54,188 nt of DNA, taken from Pseudanabaena cinerea FACHB-1277 (GTDB taxonomy: Bacteria; Cyanobacteriota; Cyanobacteriia; Pseudanabaenales; Pseudanabaenaceae). This document shows, in pieces, positions 27,960 through 35,612 of the stretch. The stretch lies in the NCBI RefSeq assembly GCF_014696345.1, contig NZ_JACJPY010000022.1:1-54188 (forward strand). The letters run 5' to 3'. A program made the translations under genes and the position numbers. Position 1 is the stretch's first letter, and the number at the start of each line of letters is the position of its first letter. The notes under the pieces are model-generated. The model ran no database searches and was not told where the DNA came from. It saw only the letters and a list, made by a program, of their open reading frames with translations.

Positions 27960-28498
27960 AGTTCCTCGAAACTAAGCTCAAGGGAGCCTATGTGCTCAAA
28001 ATAGAACCAATTATTGATCACCGTGGTTTCTTTGCGCGATCGTGGTGTCAACAAGAATTTAGCGATCGGGGCTTAAATCCTAACTTAGTCCAATGTAATA
28101 TTTCTTTCAACCTTAAGAAAGGAACATTGCGGGGAATGCACTATCAAACTGCGCCCCACGAAGAAGCCAAATTAGTAAGATGCACCCAAGGCAAAATCTA
28201 TGATGTAATTGTGGATCTCCGTCCCAATTCTGACACCTTTAAAAACTGGATTGCCGTAGAACTAAGTGCCACCAATCACCAAATGCTCTATATCCCTGAA
28301 GGCTTTGCCCATGGCTTTCAGACCCTAGAAGACAACACCGAAGTCTTTTATCAAATGGCTGAATTCTTCCATCCCGAATCAGCAAAAGGAATCCGATGGG
28401 ATGATCCAGTATTATCCATTGATTGGCTTTTGACTGAAGATTTAATAATTTCTGCTAAGGATCAGCAGTATCCTTCTTTTCAAGAAACGAGCTTTTGA
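27956..28498 (+). CDS. rfbC: 4-keto-6-deoxy sugar 3,5-epimerase, RfbC family
   Basis: A 180-residue cupin epimerase of the RfbC family. The catalytic histidine lies in GTLRGMHYQ, and the YIPEGFAHGFQTLEDNTEVFY segment is conserved. Family members act on dTDP-4-keto-6-deoxyglucose in rhamnose synthesis. Here the neighbours make CDP sugars and no rmlA, rmlB or rmlD is seen, so I infer a CDP-linked substrate and possibly a C-5 or 3,5-epimerisation to an L sugar. Confidence 0.93.
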   Translation: MKFLETKLKGAYVLKIEPIIDHRGFFARSWCQQEFSDRGLNPNLVQCNISFNLKKGTLRGMHYQTAPHEEAKLVRCTQGKIYDVIVDLRPNSDTFKNWIAVELSATNHQMLYIPEGFAHGFQTLEDNTEVFYQMAEFFHPESAKGIRWDDPVLSIDWLLTEDLIISAKDQQYPSFQETSF

Positions 28499-28526
28499 GC
28501 TAAATAGATAATTAAATAATTAATTT

Positions 28527-30197
28527 ATGTCCCATCCACTGCTCTCTATAGTTATTCCAACCCGTCAAAGACATGACACTTTAGTCTATGCAATGGCAAG
28601 CATTTTAGATCAAGACTTTAAAGATTTAGAATTAATTGTAATGGATAACTTTAGTAGTCCTGAAACTGCGGAAGTTGTGGCTTCGTTTAATGATGCGCGA
28701 GTTGCTTACTATCGTTCTCCACAAAGACTCTCAATGACGGAGAACTGGGAGTTAGGACTATCCTATGCCACTGGAGAATATGTCTCAATATTAGGCGATG
28801 ACGATGCTTTTATTCCCGATGCATTTGCATTGTGCGAAAGTCTTATAAATTCATACGAATTTAAAACTATTTCCTGGCAACCAAGTCTATACACTTGGTC
28901 TACCTTTATTGCTCCATGGCGGCGCGATCAATTATCTTTAGAACTAAATCAATCTGTTTCTATTTTAGATTCTAAATTTGTTTTAGGGCAAGTTTACGAA
29001 GGCTTAGCTAGTTATACTAACTTGCCAATGTTATATAACTCTTTTGTCCACAAAAGTATTATTAATTCGATTAAATCTCACTGCGGACAATATTTTCTTT
29101 CTTCCTGTCCTGACGTTTACTCTGGCATTGTCAATGCTTGGTTTTTAGAATCTTATTTCTTTTCTGTTCGTCCTTTATCTATAGCTGGAGCTTCGCATCA
29201 TAGTACAGGATCTTCTTTTGCTTACAGGGAAATTAAAGAATCAAGTACACAGGTTAACCAGTTTTTAGCAGAGGTTAAAGAAGATGACTTTAATAATCCT
29301 CATTCACAATTAATACCTACTGACAATCTTGAAATATCAATTGCAAATGTACTACTGCACGCTAAAGATAAGTTTTTCCCTGAAGACCAAACTATTCAAC
29401 TAAATATTTTTAACCTCCTTCAATCTATCGCAGATCAAATTAATCGCAATAATTCTACCTATGAAAGAACATTTGAATATATCAAGGCTTTAGCTGAAAA
29501 GCATAATATCTCCTTGACTAAGTTAAAAATACCTCCAAAGCTTACTCAAAATAAAGTTTTTGTGTCCCATCAAGGAATAGTTGAGAGAGAGTCAGGCTTT
29601 ATTGGATTAGTAATAAATTGTAAGCAAGCAAATGTAACGAACGTCCTTCAAGCTTCAAAATTAGCGCAATCAGTATTGCCAAGTAATGAATCGTTTTTAG
29701 ATGTTTGTCGGGACTTATTACATACTAATGAAACTGAGAATCATAAAAGCATCTTAAACACCTTAAACCTAAGAAAAATCAATCTAGCAATTTTCCCTGA
29801 TTGGCAAGTATCAGCAGATTTAATTATTTTCGAGCTAACTTCTATAATTAAAACTATTGTTACGCATCCATTAAGCAAACAAATTAGTCTTTTAATTTAC
29901 GTTGACGACCAAAGTGACTTGCAAAAGGTTGATGAGATCATCTCTGATATATTAATTCAAATAGTATTAGATGAAGACTTACAGTTCAGTGAAGATACTG
30001 AGCCATCTATTTCTATATTAGAAAATTTTAGTCAATCTGAGTGGCTAGAGATTGCTGCTAGTTTGCATGGGATTATTTTAATGACTCATGAAAATCAAAA
30101 TATACTCAATCAAATAAATATTTATCATCAAGAGTCAGGCAAACTGCCGCTTAAGCAGATTAAAAATATATCAGTACTTACTGAAATATTAGATTAA
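28527..30197 (+). CDS. family 2 glycosyltransferase with long C-terminal extension
   Basis: A 556-residue protein. Residues 1 to about 240 are a GT2 (GT-A fold) transferase: SIVIPTRQRHDTLVYAMASI, LELIVMDNFSSPET, and the metal-binding LGDDDAF. The remaining 300 residues are helix-rich and Asn/Ile/Lys-rich, without a family I recognise. A stretch around NLRKINLAIFPDWQVSADLI could be a second nucleotide-binding-like fold. Composition is more AT-rich than region 1. It presumably adds one sugar to the surface glycan. Confidence 0.88.
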   Translation: MSHPLLSIVIPTRQRHDTLVYAMASILDQDFKDLELIVMDNFSSPETAEVVASFNDARVAYYRSPQRLSMTENWELGLSYATGEYVSILGDDDAFIPDAFALCESLINSYEFKTISWQPSLYTWSTFIAPWRRDQLSLELNQSVSILDSKFVLGQVYEGLASYTNLPMLYNSFVHKSIINSIKSHCGQYFLSSCPDVYSGIVNAWFLESYFFSVRPLSIAGASHHSTGSSFAYREIKESSTQVNQFLAEVKEDDFNNPHSQLIPTDNLEISIANVLLHAKDKFFPEDQTIQLNIFNLLQSIADQINRNNSTYERTFEYIKALAEKHNISLTKLKIPPKLTQNKVFVSHQGIVERESGFIGLVINCKQANVTNVLQASKLAQSVLPSNESFLDVCRDLLHTNETENHKSILNTLNLRKINLAIFPDWQVSADLIIFELTSIIKTIVTHPLSKQISLLIYVDDQSDLQKVDEIISDILIQIVLDEDLQFSEDTEPSISILENFSQSEWLEIAASLHGIILMTHENQNILNQINIYHQESGKLPLKQIKNISVLTEILD

Positions 30198-30282
30198 ATA
30201 GATTAAGCACAACACTCAATGAACTTATTAGCCGTAGCCTCACTCTCCCCTAAACTGTAACGCTCTATCTAAGAAATATCCC

Positions 30283-30391
30283 ATGACAAAGCCTCACATA
30301 TATTTATTATACAAAACCTTCAATTACGGAAATAGAAGTGGGCTATTCCACTGATGCGGCGCGTAATGGTTGGGGCGATCGCTGGTTTTAG
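30283..30391 (+). pseudogene. 5' remnant A of a DegT/DnrJ/EryC1 aminotransferase gene
   Basis: Starts MTKPHIYLLYK, then (after a one-base shift) reads KPSITEIEVGYSTDAARNGW plus GDR, the N-terminus of a PLP-dependent sugar aminotransferase of the DegT/DnrJ family. Homology to the family ends at GGCGATCGC (30374-30382), after which a stop follows at 30389. Nearly the same fragment recurs at 30948. The DUF29 gene lies between the two copies. Confidence 0.85.
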
Positions 30392-30462
30392 ATTTTAATC
30401 AGGCTAAGCTACTCACCAATAAATATGTTAGTTTTGTGTCAGAACACTTTTACAAAGTCGCA

Positions 30463-30903
30463 ATGAGTACCTTAAGTTCTTTATACCAGTCAGATTTTAA
30501 TCTCTGGCTAGAAAAAAATCTTACTCTGCTTAAAGAGAGGGGGTTTGCTCAGTTGGATGTCGATAACTTAGTAGAAGAAATAGAGGATATGGGCAACAAT
30601 CGCAAAGATGCTTTAGAAAGTAATCTTATGCGAGTTTTTCAACATCTATTAAAGTGGAAGTACCAACCGCAAAAAAGGACGAATAGCTGGAGAGCTTCAA
30701 TTACCGAACACTCATTACGCCTAAACAAAATTTTTAAGAAAAGTCCTAGCCTTAGGCGTTATTTTGAAAATGTGTATGAAGAATGCTATCAAGATGCTCG
30801 CTTGGTGGTTTCACGGGAAACGGGAATAGACATCAATATATTCCCTGAAGTTTGCCCATTCAAGTCTGATGATGTGCTTAATCCCGATTATTTGCCAGAA
30901 TAA
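30463..30903 (+). CDS. DUF29 family protein
   Basis: A 146-residue DUF29 protein, a small helical family abundant in cyanobacteria and of unknown function. Family features are LYQSDFNLWLEKNL, QLDVDNLVEEIEDMGNNRKD, HLLKWKYQPQKRTNSW and SPSLRRYFENVYEECYQDAR. I start it at ATG 30463; further upstream residues in the open frame do not look like the family. It is bracketed by two partial copies of an aminotransferase 5' end (30283 and 30948). A paralogue lies at 34560. Confidence 0.9.
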   Translation: MSTLSSLYQSDFNLWLEKNLTLLKERGFAQLDVDNLVEEIEDMGNNRKDALESNLMRVFQHLLKWKYQPQKRTNSWRASITEHSLRLNKIFKKSPSLRRYFENVYEECYQDARLVVSRETGIDINIFPEVCPFKSDDVLNPDYLPE

Positions 30904-30947
30904 TCTTGATAAGAGTATCCTTTTTGAAGTTTCTTGGTCAAATTTTG

Positions 30948-31064
30948 ATGACTAAACCACGCATCTATTACACCAAACCTTCCATAACTGAGCTAGAGGT
31001 GGGCTATGCCACTGACGCAGCGCGTAATGGTTGGGGCGATCGCTTTTTATCAGGCAAACTTTAA
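30948..31064 (+). pseudogene. 5' remnant B of a DegT/DnrJ/EryC1 aminotransferase gene
   Basis: An unshifted 38-codon frame: MTKPRIYYTKPSITELEVGY, then ATDAARNGWGDR, ending soon after GGCGATCGC (31035-31043). It is the better preserved twin of the remnant at 30283. Beyond the HIP1 site both copies share only about 20 more bases, around ATCAGGC, with a small indel. The complete gene is absent from the window. The remnant stops five bases before the next start codon. Confidence 0.87.
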
Positions 31065-31068
31065 TATC

Positions 31069-31902
31069 ATGACTAGTATTGCAATTACTGGTGCTACTGG
31101 ATTTGTTGGGCGGCAAGTACTAAAATATTTATCTCAAGGAGATCATAATATAAAAATCCTTACTAGAAAGCCTCAAATTGCAGATCAATATCAAGTAAAT
31201 ATTAAAGTAATAGAAGTAGAAAATCTATTTCATGAAAAGATTGAGCTTTTAACAGAAATCTTAAAAGATGTGGAAATACTAATCCATCTAGCTTGGTATG
31301 CTGAACCTGGTAAATATCTAACTTCTTCTTTAAATATAGATTGCCTAACTGGTACACTTAACTTAGCTCAAGCATTTTCCCTAGCAGGTGGTAAGAGATT
31401 TATAGGAATTGGTACTTGTTTTGAATACGATCTTGATCAATGTTTGCTAAGTGTTGATACTCCTTTAAAGCCAAAAACTATTTATGCAGCTTCTAAGGCT
31501 TCAGCATTTCAACTTTTAACACAGATTTTATCAATTTCAAAAGTTGAATTTGTGTGGTGTCGTTTATTTTATCTTTATGGTGAAGGAGAAGATTATAGAA
31601 GATTTGTTCCTTATCTTAAGCAACAGTTAAGTAATGGAGAAATAGCTGAATTAACTAGCGGCGAGCAAATCCGAGATTTTTTGAATGTTCAGGATGCGGC
31701 TAGAATGATTGCAGAAGAAGCGTTAGGTTCTCATCAAGGAGCAACCAATATATGTTCAGGCATACCAGTGACAGTGCGACAACTAGCTGAAAAAATCGCC
31801 GATCATTTTAATAGAAGAGATTTACTTAAGTTTGGATCTAGACCAGATAATCTAATTGATCCGCCCTGCGTAGTAGGTGTGAGAGGAAGAATAACAAGAT
31901 GA
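31069..31902 (+). CDS. NAD-dependent epimerase/dehydratase, SDR family
   Basis: A 277-residue extended short-chain dehydrogenase. The Rossmann motif is ITGATGFVGRQVL, and the catalytic Tyr and Lys are in IYAASKASAF. I start at ATG 31069; a longer open frame upstream runs through the aminotransferase remnant and is not credible. By position, after rfbF, rfbG, the C-methyltransferase and the epimerase, it is a candidate 4-ketoreductase that completes the CDP sugar. That role is inferred. It overlaps the next gene (ATGA). Confidence 0.87.
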   Translation: MTSIAITGATGFVGRQVLKYLSQGDHNIKILTRKPQIADQYQVNIKVIEVENLFHEKIELLTEILKDVEILIHLAWYAEPGKYLTSSLNIDCLTGTLNLAQAFSLAGGKRFIGIGTCFEYDLDQCLLSVDTPLKPKTIYAASKASAFQLLTQILSISKVEFVWCRLFYLYGEGEDYRRFVPYLKQQLSNGEIAELTSGEQIRDFLNVQDAARMIAEEALGSHQGATNICSGIPVTVRQLAEKIADHFNRRDLLKFGSRPDNLIDPPCVVGVRGRITR

Positions 31903-32966
31903 GACAAAACTCAAAACATCGGATTCTATATAAAGTTGAGCAGTTGCCAATTTTTCAAAATCGGATGTATGACTCAGAAATAGAAGCTAAAAACTGCCCA
32001 AAAGGAGACGTTTGTCTAATCGAAAACCTTGAAACAGGACTAGTTTATAATGAGAGCTTCATCCCTGAGTTAATGGTATACGATCAGCGTTATCAAAACG
32101 AACAAGCCGTTAGTCCCTTGTTTCAACAACATCTTAGCAGTGTTCTATCAATTATCGAAAGTACTATAGGTAAAGAAGAGATAGTAGAAGTTGGCTGTGG
32201 TAAAGGTTTCTTTTTAGAAATGCTCTTCAAAGAAGGATTTCAAGTAATTGGATTTGATCCGACTTACGAAGGTTCAAATCCTGTTATAGAAAAAAGATAT
32301 TTTACATCAGATGTTGGTATTCAAAGTAAAGGTATAATTCTGCGCCATGTTCTTGAACACATTCAAAATCCTATTGATTTCCTTTTTCAATTAAGAGACG
32401 CTAATGGAGGGCATGGGAAAGTATACATTGAAGTTCCCTGCTTTGACTGGATATGCCGTCACCGCGCTTGGTTTGATATTTTTTACGAGCATGTAAACTA
32501 TTTCCGAATATCAGATTTCTATCACATGTTTAGTGAAGTAATAGATAGTGGCAAGCTGTTTGGCAATCAATACATCTATGTTGTAGCAGAATTATCAAGC
32601 CTACAAATCCCTAAATTTGACAATTCAAGTAGTGTATATTTCCCAACTGATTTTCTGAGAAAATTAACAGATTATCAAATAGTAGAACAAGCTAAAGCAG
32701 CTATTTGGGGAGGAGCTTCAAAGGGTGTGATTTTTGCTTTACTTAAGTCTCGAATAGGCCATTTCGTAGATGTGGTTATAGACATTAATCCAGCTAAACA
32801 AAACAAATATCTTCCTTCTACAGGAATTAAAGTAAGTTCTCCTGATAAAATATTTGATTTGCTTCCTGACAAGTCAACTATTTTTGTTATGAACTCTAAT
32901 TATTTAGAAGAAATCAAAAAAACGTCCAAATATCTTTTTAATTACGTGAGCATTGATAATGAATAA
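31899..32966 (+). CDS. class I SAM methyltransferase, sugar C-methyltransferase-like layout
   Basis: A 355-residue methyltransferase. The SAM motif is EIVEVGCGKGFFLEMLF, followed by ILRHVLEHIQNP, and the C-terminal domain has AIWGGASKGVIFALL, akin to the GYGAPAKG segment of the enzyme at 26724. The N-terminal zinc cysteines are reduced to CPKGDVC. It may methylate a sugar carbon or oxygen. It overlaps both neighbours, so the SDR, this gene and the CmcI-like gene probably form one translational unit. Confidence 0.88.
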   Translation: MRQNSKHRILYKVEQLPIFQNRMYDSEIEAKNCPKGDVCLIENLETGLVYNESFIPELMVYDQRYQNEQAVSPLFQQHLSSVLSIIESTIGKEEIVEVGCGKGFFLEMLFKEGFQVIGFDPTYEGSNPVIEKRYFTSDVGIQSKGIILRHVLEHIQNPIDFLFQLRDANGGHGKVYIEVPCFDWICRHRAWFDIFYEHVNYFRISDFYHMFSEVIDSGKLFGNQYIYVVAELSSLQIPKFDNSSSVYFPTDFLRKLTDYQIVEQAKAAIWGGASKGVIFALLKSRIGHFVDVVIDINPAKQNKYLPSTGIKVSSPDKIFDLLPDKSTIFVMNSNYLEEIKKTSKYLFNYVSIDNE

Positions 32967-33663
32967 ATCTGACGATTCTAAGTTGGCAGCTATAGCAAGC
33001 TCTTTCTTAACTGCTTCTATCGAGCCCAAGTATTCCTACAACTATTCTTGGCTTGGTCGCCCTATTATTCAATATCCGCAGGATATGGTGGCAATGCAAG
33101 AATTGATCTGGAAAGTACAGCCAGATCTAATTATTGAAACTGGTATTGCTCACGGTGGATCGTTGATTTTTTCAGCTTCGATTCTTGAGCTAAATGCAAT
33201 TTGTGGCGGTTGCCAAGATGCTGAAGTATTGGGGCTAGATATTGATATTCGCGCCCACAATCGCGAAGCCATTGAAGCACACCCGATGTTTAAGCGGATT
33301 TCCATGATCCAAGGATCAAGTATTGCCCCTGAAGTTATCGAGCAGGTGAAGGCAAAGGCAGCAGGCAAGCAAAAGATTTTGGTGTGTCTGGATAGCAACC
33401 ACACTCATGATCATGTGCTAGCAGAGCTAGAGGCATATGCGCCATTAACCTCTGTGGGTAGTTATTGTGTGGTGTTTGATACTGTGATCGAAGACTTACC
33501 TGATGATATGTTTGGCGATCGCCCTTGGGGTGTGGGCAATAATCCGAAAACCGCAGTCTGGGAATACCTCAAGGCCCATCCAGAGTTTGAAATTGACAAG
33601 AGCATTCAGCACAAACTCCTGATTACGGTTGCGCCAGATGGCTATTTGAAGAGGGTCTATTAA
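32959..33663 (+). CDS. cephalosporin hydroxylase (CmcI) family, probable sugar O-methyltransferase
   Basis: A 234-residue protein of the CmcI/rhamnosyl O-methyltransferase family. Features are LGRPIIQYPQDMVAMQEL, IETGIAHGGSLIFSASI (SAM loop) and ILVCLDSNHTHDHVLAELEA, with acidic and His residues that fit a metal site. The usual role in polysaccharide loci is O-methylation of a deoxy sugar. I start at ATG 32959, overlapping the upstream stop by eight bases. Codons 186-234 are duplicated 800 bases downstream, on the other side of a nuclease gene. Confidence 0.9.
   Translation: MNKSDDSKLAAIASSFLTASIEPKYSYNYSWLGRPIIQYPQDMVAMQELIWKVQPDLIIETGIAHGGSLIFSASILELNAICGGCQDAEVLGLDIDIRAHNREAIEAHPMFKRISMIQGSSIAPEVIEQVKAKAAGKQKILVCLDSNHTHDHVLAELEAYAPLTSVGSYCVVFDTVIEDLPDDMFGDRPWGVGNNPKTAVWEYLKAHPEFEIDKSIQHKLLITVAPDGYLKRVY
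33514..33657 (+). repeat. direct repeat, left copy (3' end of the CmcI-like gene)
   Basis: This stretch, from GGCGATCGCC to the end of the CmcI-like gene, recurs at 34314-34457 at an offset of exactly 800 bases with no indel and a modest number of substitutions. The two copies bracket the nuclease gene at 33709-34314. Confidence 0.93.
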
Positions 33664-33708
33664 TTTAAGATATAACACCACATAGCGCAATCAAAAAATT
33701 AAAAGATC

Positions 33709-34314
33709 ATGACTACTACCCCCCAAGAAGTTTGGCAGCTCCTCGGAGAACTTGTCCAATCTCAAAAAGAAACCGACCGCAAGTTTCAAGAAACTGACCG
33801 CAAGTTTCAAGAAACTGACCGCATACTCAATCAAAGCAAACAAGATACCGATCGCCAAATTAAAGAACTAGGAAAACAAATTGGTGGATTAGGTAAAAAG
33901 TTTGGTAGTTTTACTGAAGGTTTAGCTTTGCCTTCAATGGAAACAATCTTGCGCGATCGCTTTGGCATGGAGATCATCAGCCCCAGTGTGCGTGCCAGTA
34001 AACAAGGGCAGCACCTAGAAATTGATGTACTTGCCTATGCTAATGGTGATATCAACACAGCCTATATTGTGGAAGTCAAAAGCCATGCAAGGGATGAAGC
34101 TATCGAACAGTTAAAAAACCTACTAGAAAGATTTCCCGTCTTTTTCCCTGAACACCAGCACAAAAAACTATATGGTATCCTTGCTGCTGTTGACCTGTCA
34201 TCTACAATGAAAGAACGCACTCTCAAGGAGGGGATATATGTTGCTAGTATTCATGATGAAGTGTTTGAACTAGATACACCTTTAGACTTTCGTCCCAAAA
34301 ACTGGCAAGTTTAG
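33709..34314 (+). CDS. PD-(D/E)XK nuclease-like protein, DUF3782 type
   Basis: A 201-residue protein. It starts MTTTPQEVWQLLGELVQSQK, continues with short coil repeats KFQETDR, and then KELGKQIGGLGKKFGSF. The C-terminal nuclease-like fold has HLEIDVLAYANGD followed by AYIVEVKSHARDE, supplying Asp and Glu-x-Lys of the PD-(D/E)XK site. A decayed copy lies at 23087-23342 and a damaged relative at 35002. Its stop codon abuts the duplicated CmcI 3' end, so the gene looks inserted between two copies of a host sequence. Function unknown. Confidence 0.88.
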   Translation: MTTTPQEVWQLLGELVQSQKETDRKFQETDRKFQETDRILNQSKQDTDRQIKELGKQIGGLGKKFGSFTEGLALPSMETILRDRFGMEIISPSVRASKQGQHLEIDVLAYANGDINTAYIVEVKSHARDEAIEQLKNLLERFPVFFPEHQHKKLYGILAAVDLSSTMKERTLKEGIYVASIHDEVFELDTPLDFRPKNWQV

Positions 34315-34517
34315 GCGATCGCCCTTGGAGTGTGGGCAATAACCTGAAACCCGCAGTCTGGGAATACCTCAAAAATCATCCAGAGTTTGAGATTGATAAG
34401 AGCATTCAGCACAAGATCCTAATTACAGTTGTGCCAGATGGCTATTTGAAGCGAGTGAAGTGTCATATCTCTGACTTGAATAGCCACAGCTTGGATGTAG
34501 GATATAATCAACAGTAA
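34314..34517 (+). pseudogene. duplicated 3' fragment of the CmcI-like gene
   Basis: It begins at GGCGATCGCC and reads in the parental frame as GDRPWSVGNNLKPAVWEYLK, then HPEFEIDKSIQHK and PDGYLKRV, matching codons 186-234 of the gene at 32959. It then runs on for about 20 foreign codons to TAA at 34515. The frame is intact and divergence is low, so the duplication appears fairly recent. There is no proper start, so it is unlikely to be functional. Confidence 0.9.
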
Positions 34518-34559
34518 GACTCAAAATTAGATTCACCTTCTTATAGAAACTTATAAGTT

Positions 34560-34988
34560 ATGATCAAAACTTTGTATGAACAGGACTATGGACTCTGGGC
34601 AGAAAAGATGGCAGATTTGTTGGAGTCAGGTCGGTTTTCGGAGTTAGATATTGCAAATTTAGTTGACGAGGTGCGCGATTTGTCAAAACGGGAGCGTGAT
34701 CGCTTATTAAGCAGCATGCGTTTGATTGTGCATCATTTGCTGAAGTGGGACTATCAACCACAAAAAAGATCTAAAAGTTGGGTGGGAACGATTCAACGGG
34801 AGCGCAAAAATATTGCTTTGTATTTAGAAGATAGTCCCAGTTTAAAACGTTATTTGACTGAGCTATGGCTAAATAAAATGTATGGCGTAGCTTGTGATGA
34901 TGCTTTTGGGGAGACTGGCTTAACATTTCCTAAAGCATGTCAATATAGTGTTAGTGAGATTTTGGAACGAGATATCAGCTTAAATTAG
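34560..34988 (+). CDS. DUF29 family protein
   Basis: A 142-residue DUF29 protein with LYEQDYGLWAEKMADLLESG, ELDIANLVDEVRDLSKRERD, HHLLKWDYQPQKRSKSW and SPSLKRYLTELW. Start at ATG 34560. It is a diverged paralogue of the protein at 30463 and lies between the duplicated CmcI fragment and a broken nuclease gene. A 5' scrap of a third member lies at 35964. Function unknown; the family commonly accompanies Uma2 and similar genes in cyanobacteria. Confidence 0.9.
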   Translation: MIKTLYEQDYGLWAEKMADLLESGRFSELDIANLVDEVRDLSKRERDRLLSSMRLIVHHLLKWDYQPQKRSKSWVGTIQRERKNIALYLEDSPSLKRYLTELWLNKMYGVACDDAFGETGLTFPKACQYSVSEILERDISLN

Positions 34989-35001
34989 AAACGAAAGTTT
35001 T

Positions 35002-35392
35002 ATGGTGGCTACAACTAACTATTAATGAGGTTTGGCAACTATTAGGCGAATTGATCCAATTGCAGAAAGAAACAAAAAGATTGCTTCAGGAGCAAAGTCA
35101 AAAAACCGATAGACAAATCCAGCAGGTTAATGAGCAAATTGGCAAACTGGGTAATCGACTAGGAGAATTTGCTGAAGGGCAAGTCCGTCCTGCCGCAGTG
35201 CATCTATTTCAAGAGAGAGGCATTGCGGTTAGGGAATTATCGGCTAATATTTCTGTTCAAGACGGGGATGAAGGCATTGAGATCGATCTGTTAGTTGTTA
35301 ATGGCTCAGAATGGTTATTCTTAATGATCTTAAATTTTAGCCAAGGGTCTGGTAGGTTAAGGCGATCGACAAACGTTTTGATAAAACTTTGA
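35002..35392 (+). pseudogene. frameshifted DUF3782-type nuclease gene
   Basis: ATG 35002 opens MVATTN and stops at once. After a frameshift the frame reads INEVWQLLGELIQLQKETKR, then IGKLGNRLGEFAEGQVRPAA and GIEIDLLVVNGSEW. The catalytic strand is displaced to another frame, which reads VILNDLKF, matching VILCELKS of the gene at 21395. Further frame changes follow, and homology fades near 35420. At least two shifts and the altered active site make it non-functional. Confidence 0.82.
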
Positions 35393-35612
35393 TCAAACAC
35401 AGAGAGGGCAATACTGAAATTATGGAAACACTGCTTTACATAGATGATTTTTACAGTTGTGCTTGCTGATCAGCCCAACTGTGATTATTTTTTCCCAGAT
35501 AGCCAATTCATAGGCTAGTAAAGCAATACTTGCTCCGATGCTTTATGAGAACATTAGGACTAGATAGTCTAGTACCAGAATCAATGGTGATTGCTACCAA
35601 TTTCGGCATCTG
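35393..35612. other. degenerate DNA, no supported gene
   Basis: About 220 bases after the broken nuclease gene. A frame from 35530 to 35763 is open but crosses into the repeat described next and does not resemble a protein family I know, so I do not call it a gene. Confidence 0.5.

Noticed and set aside
32277-32290. GGTTCAAATCC, resembling a tRNA T-loop
   Set aside because: It lies inside a well-supported methyltransferase gene and no cloverleaf can be folded around it.
33709-34314. Possible homing endonuclease interrupting the CmcI-like gene
   Set aside because: The CmcI-like gene is complete upstream; the nuclease lies after its stop, so it is not an intron or intein arrangement.
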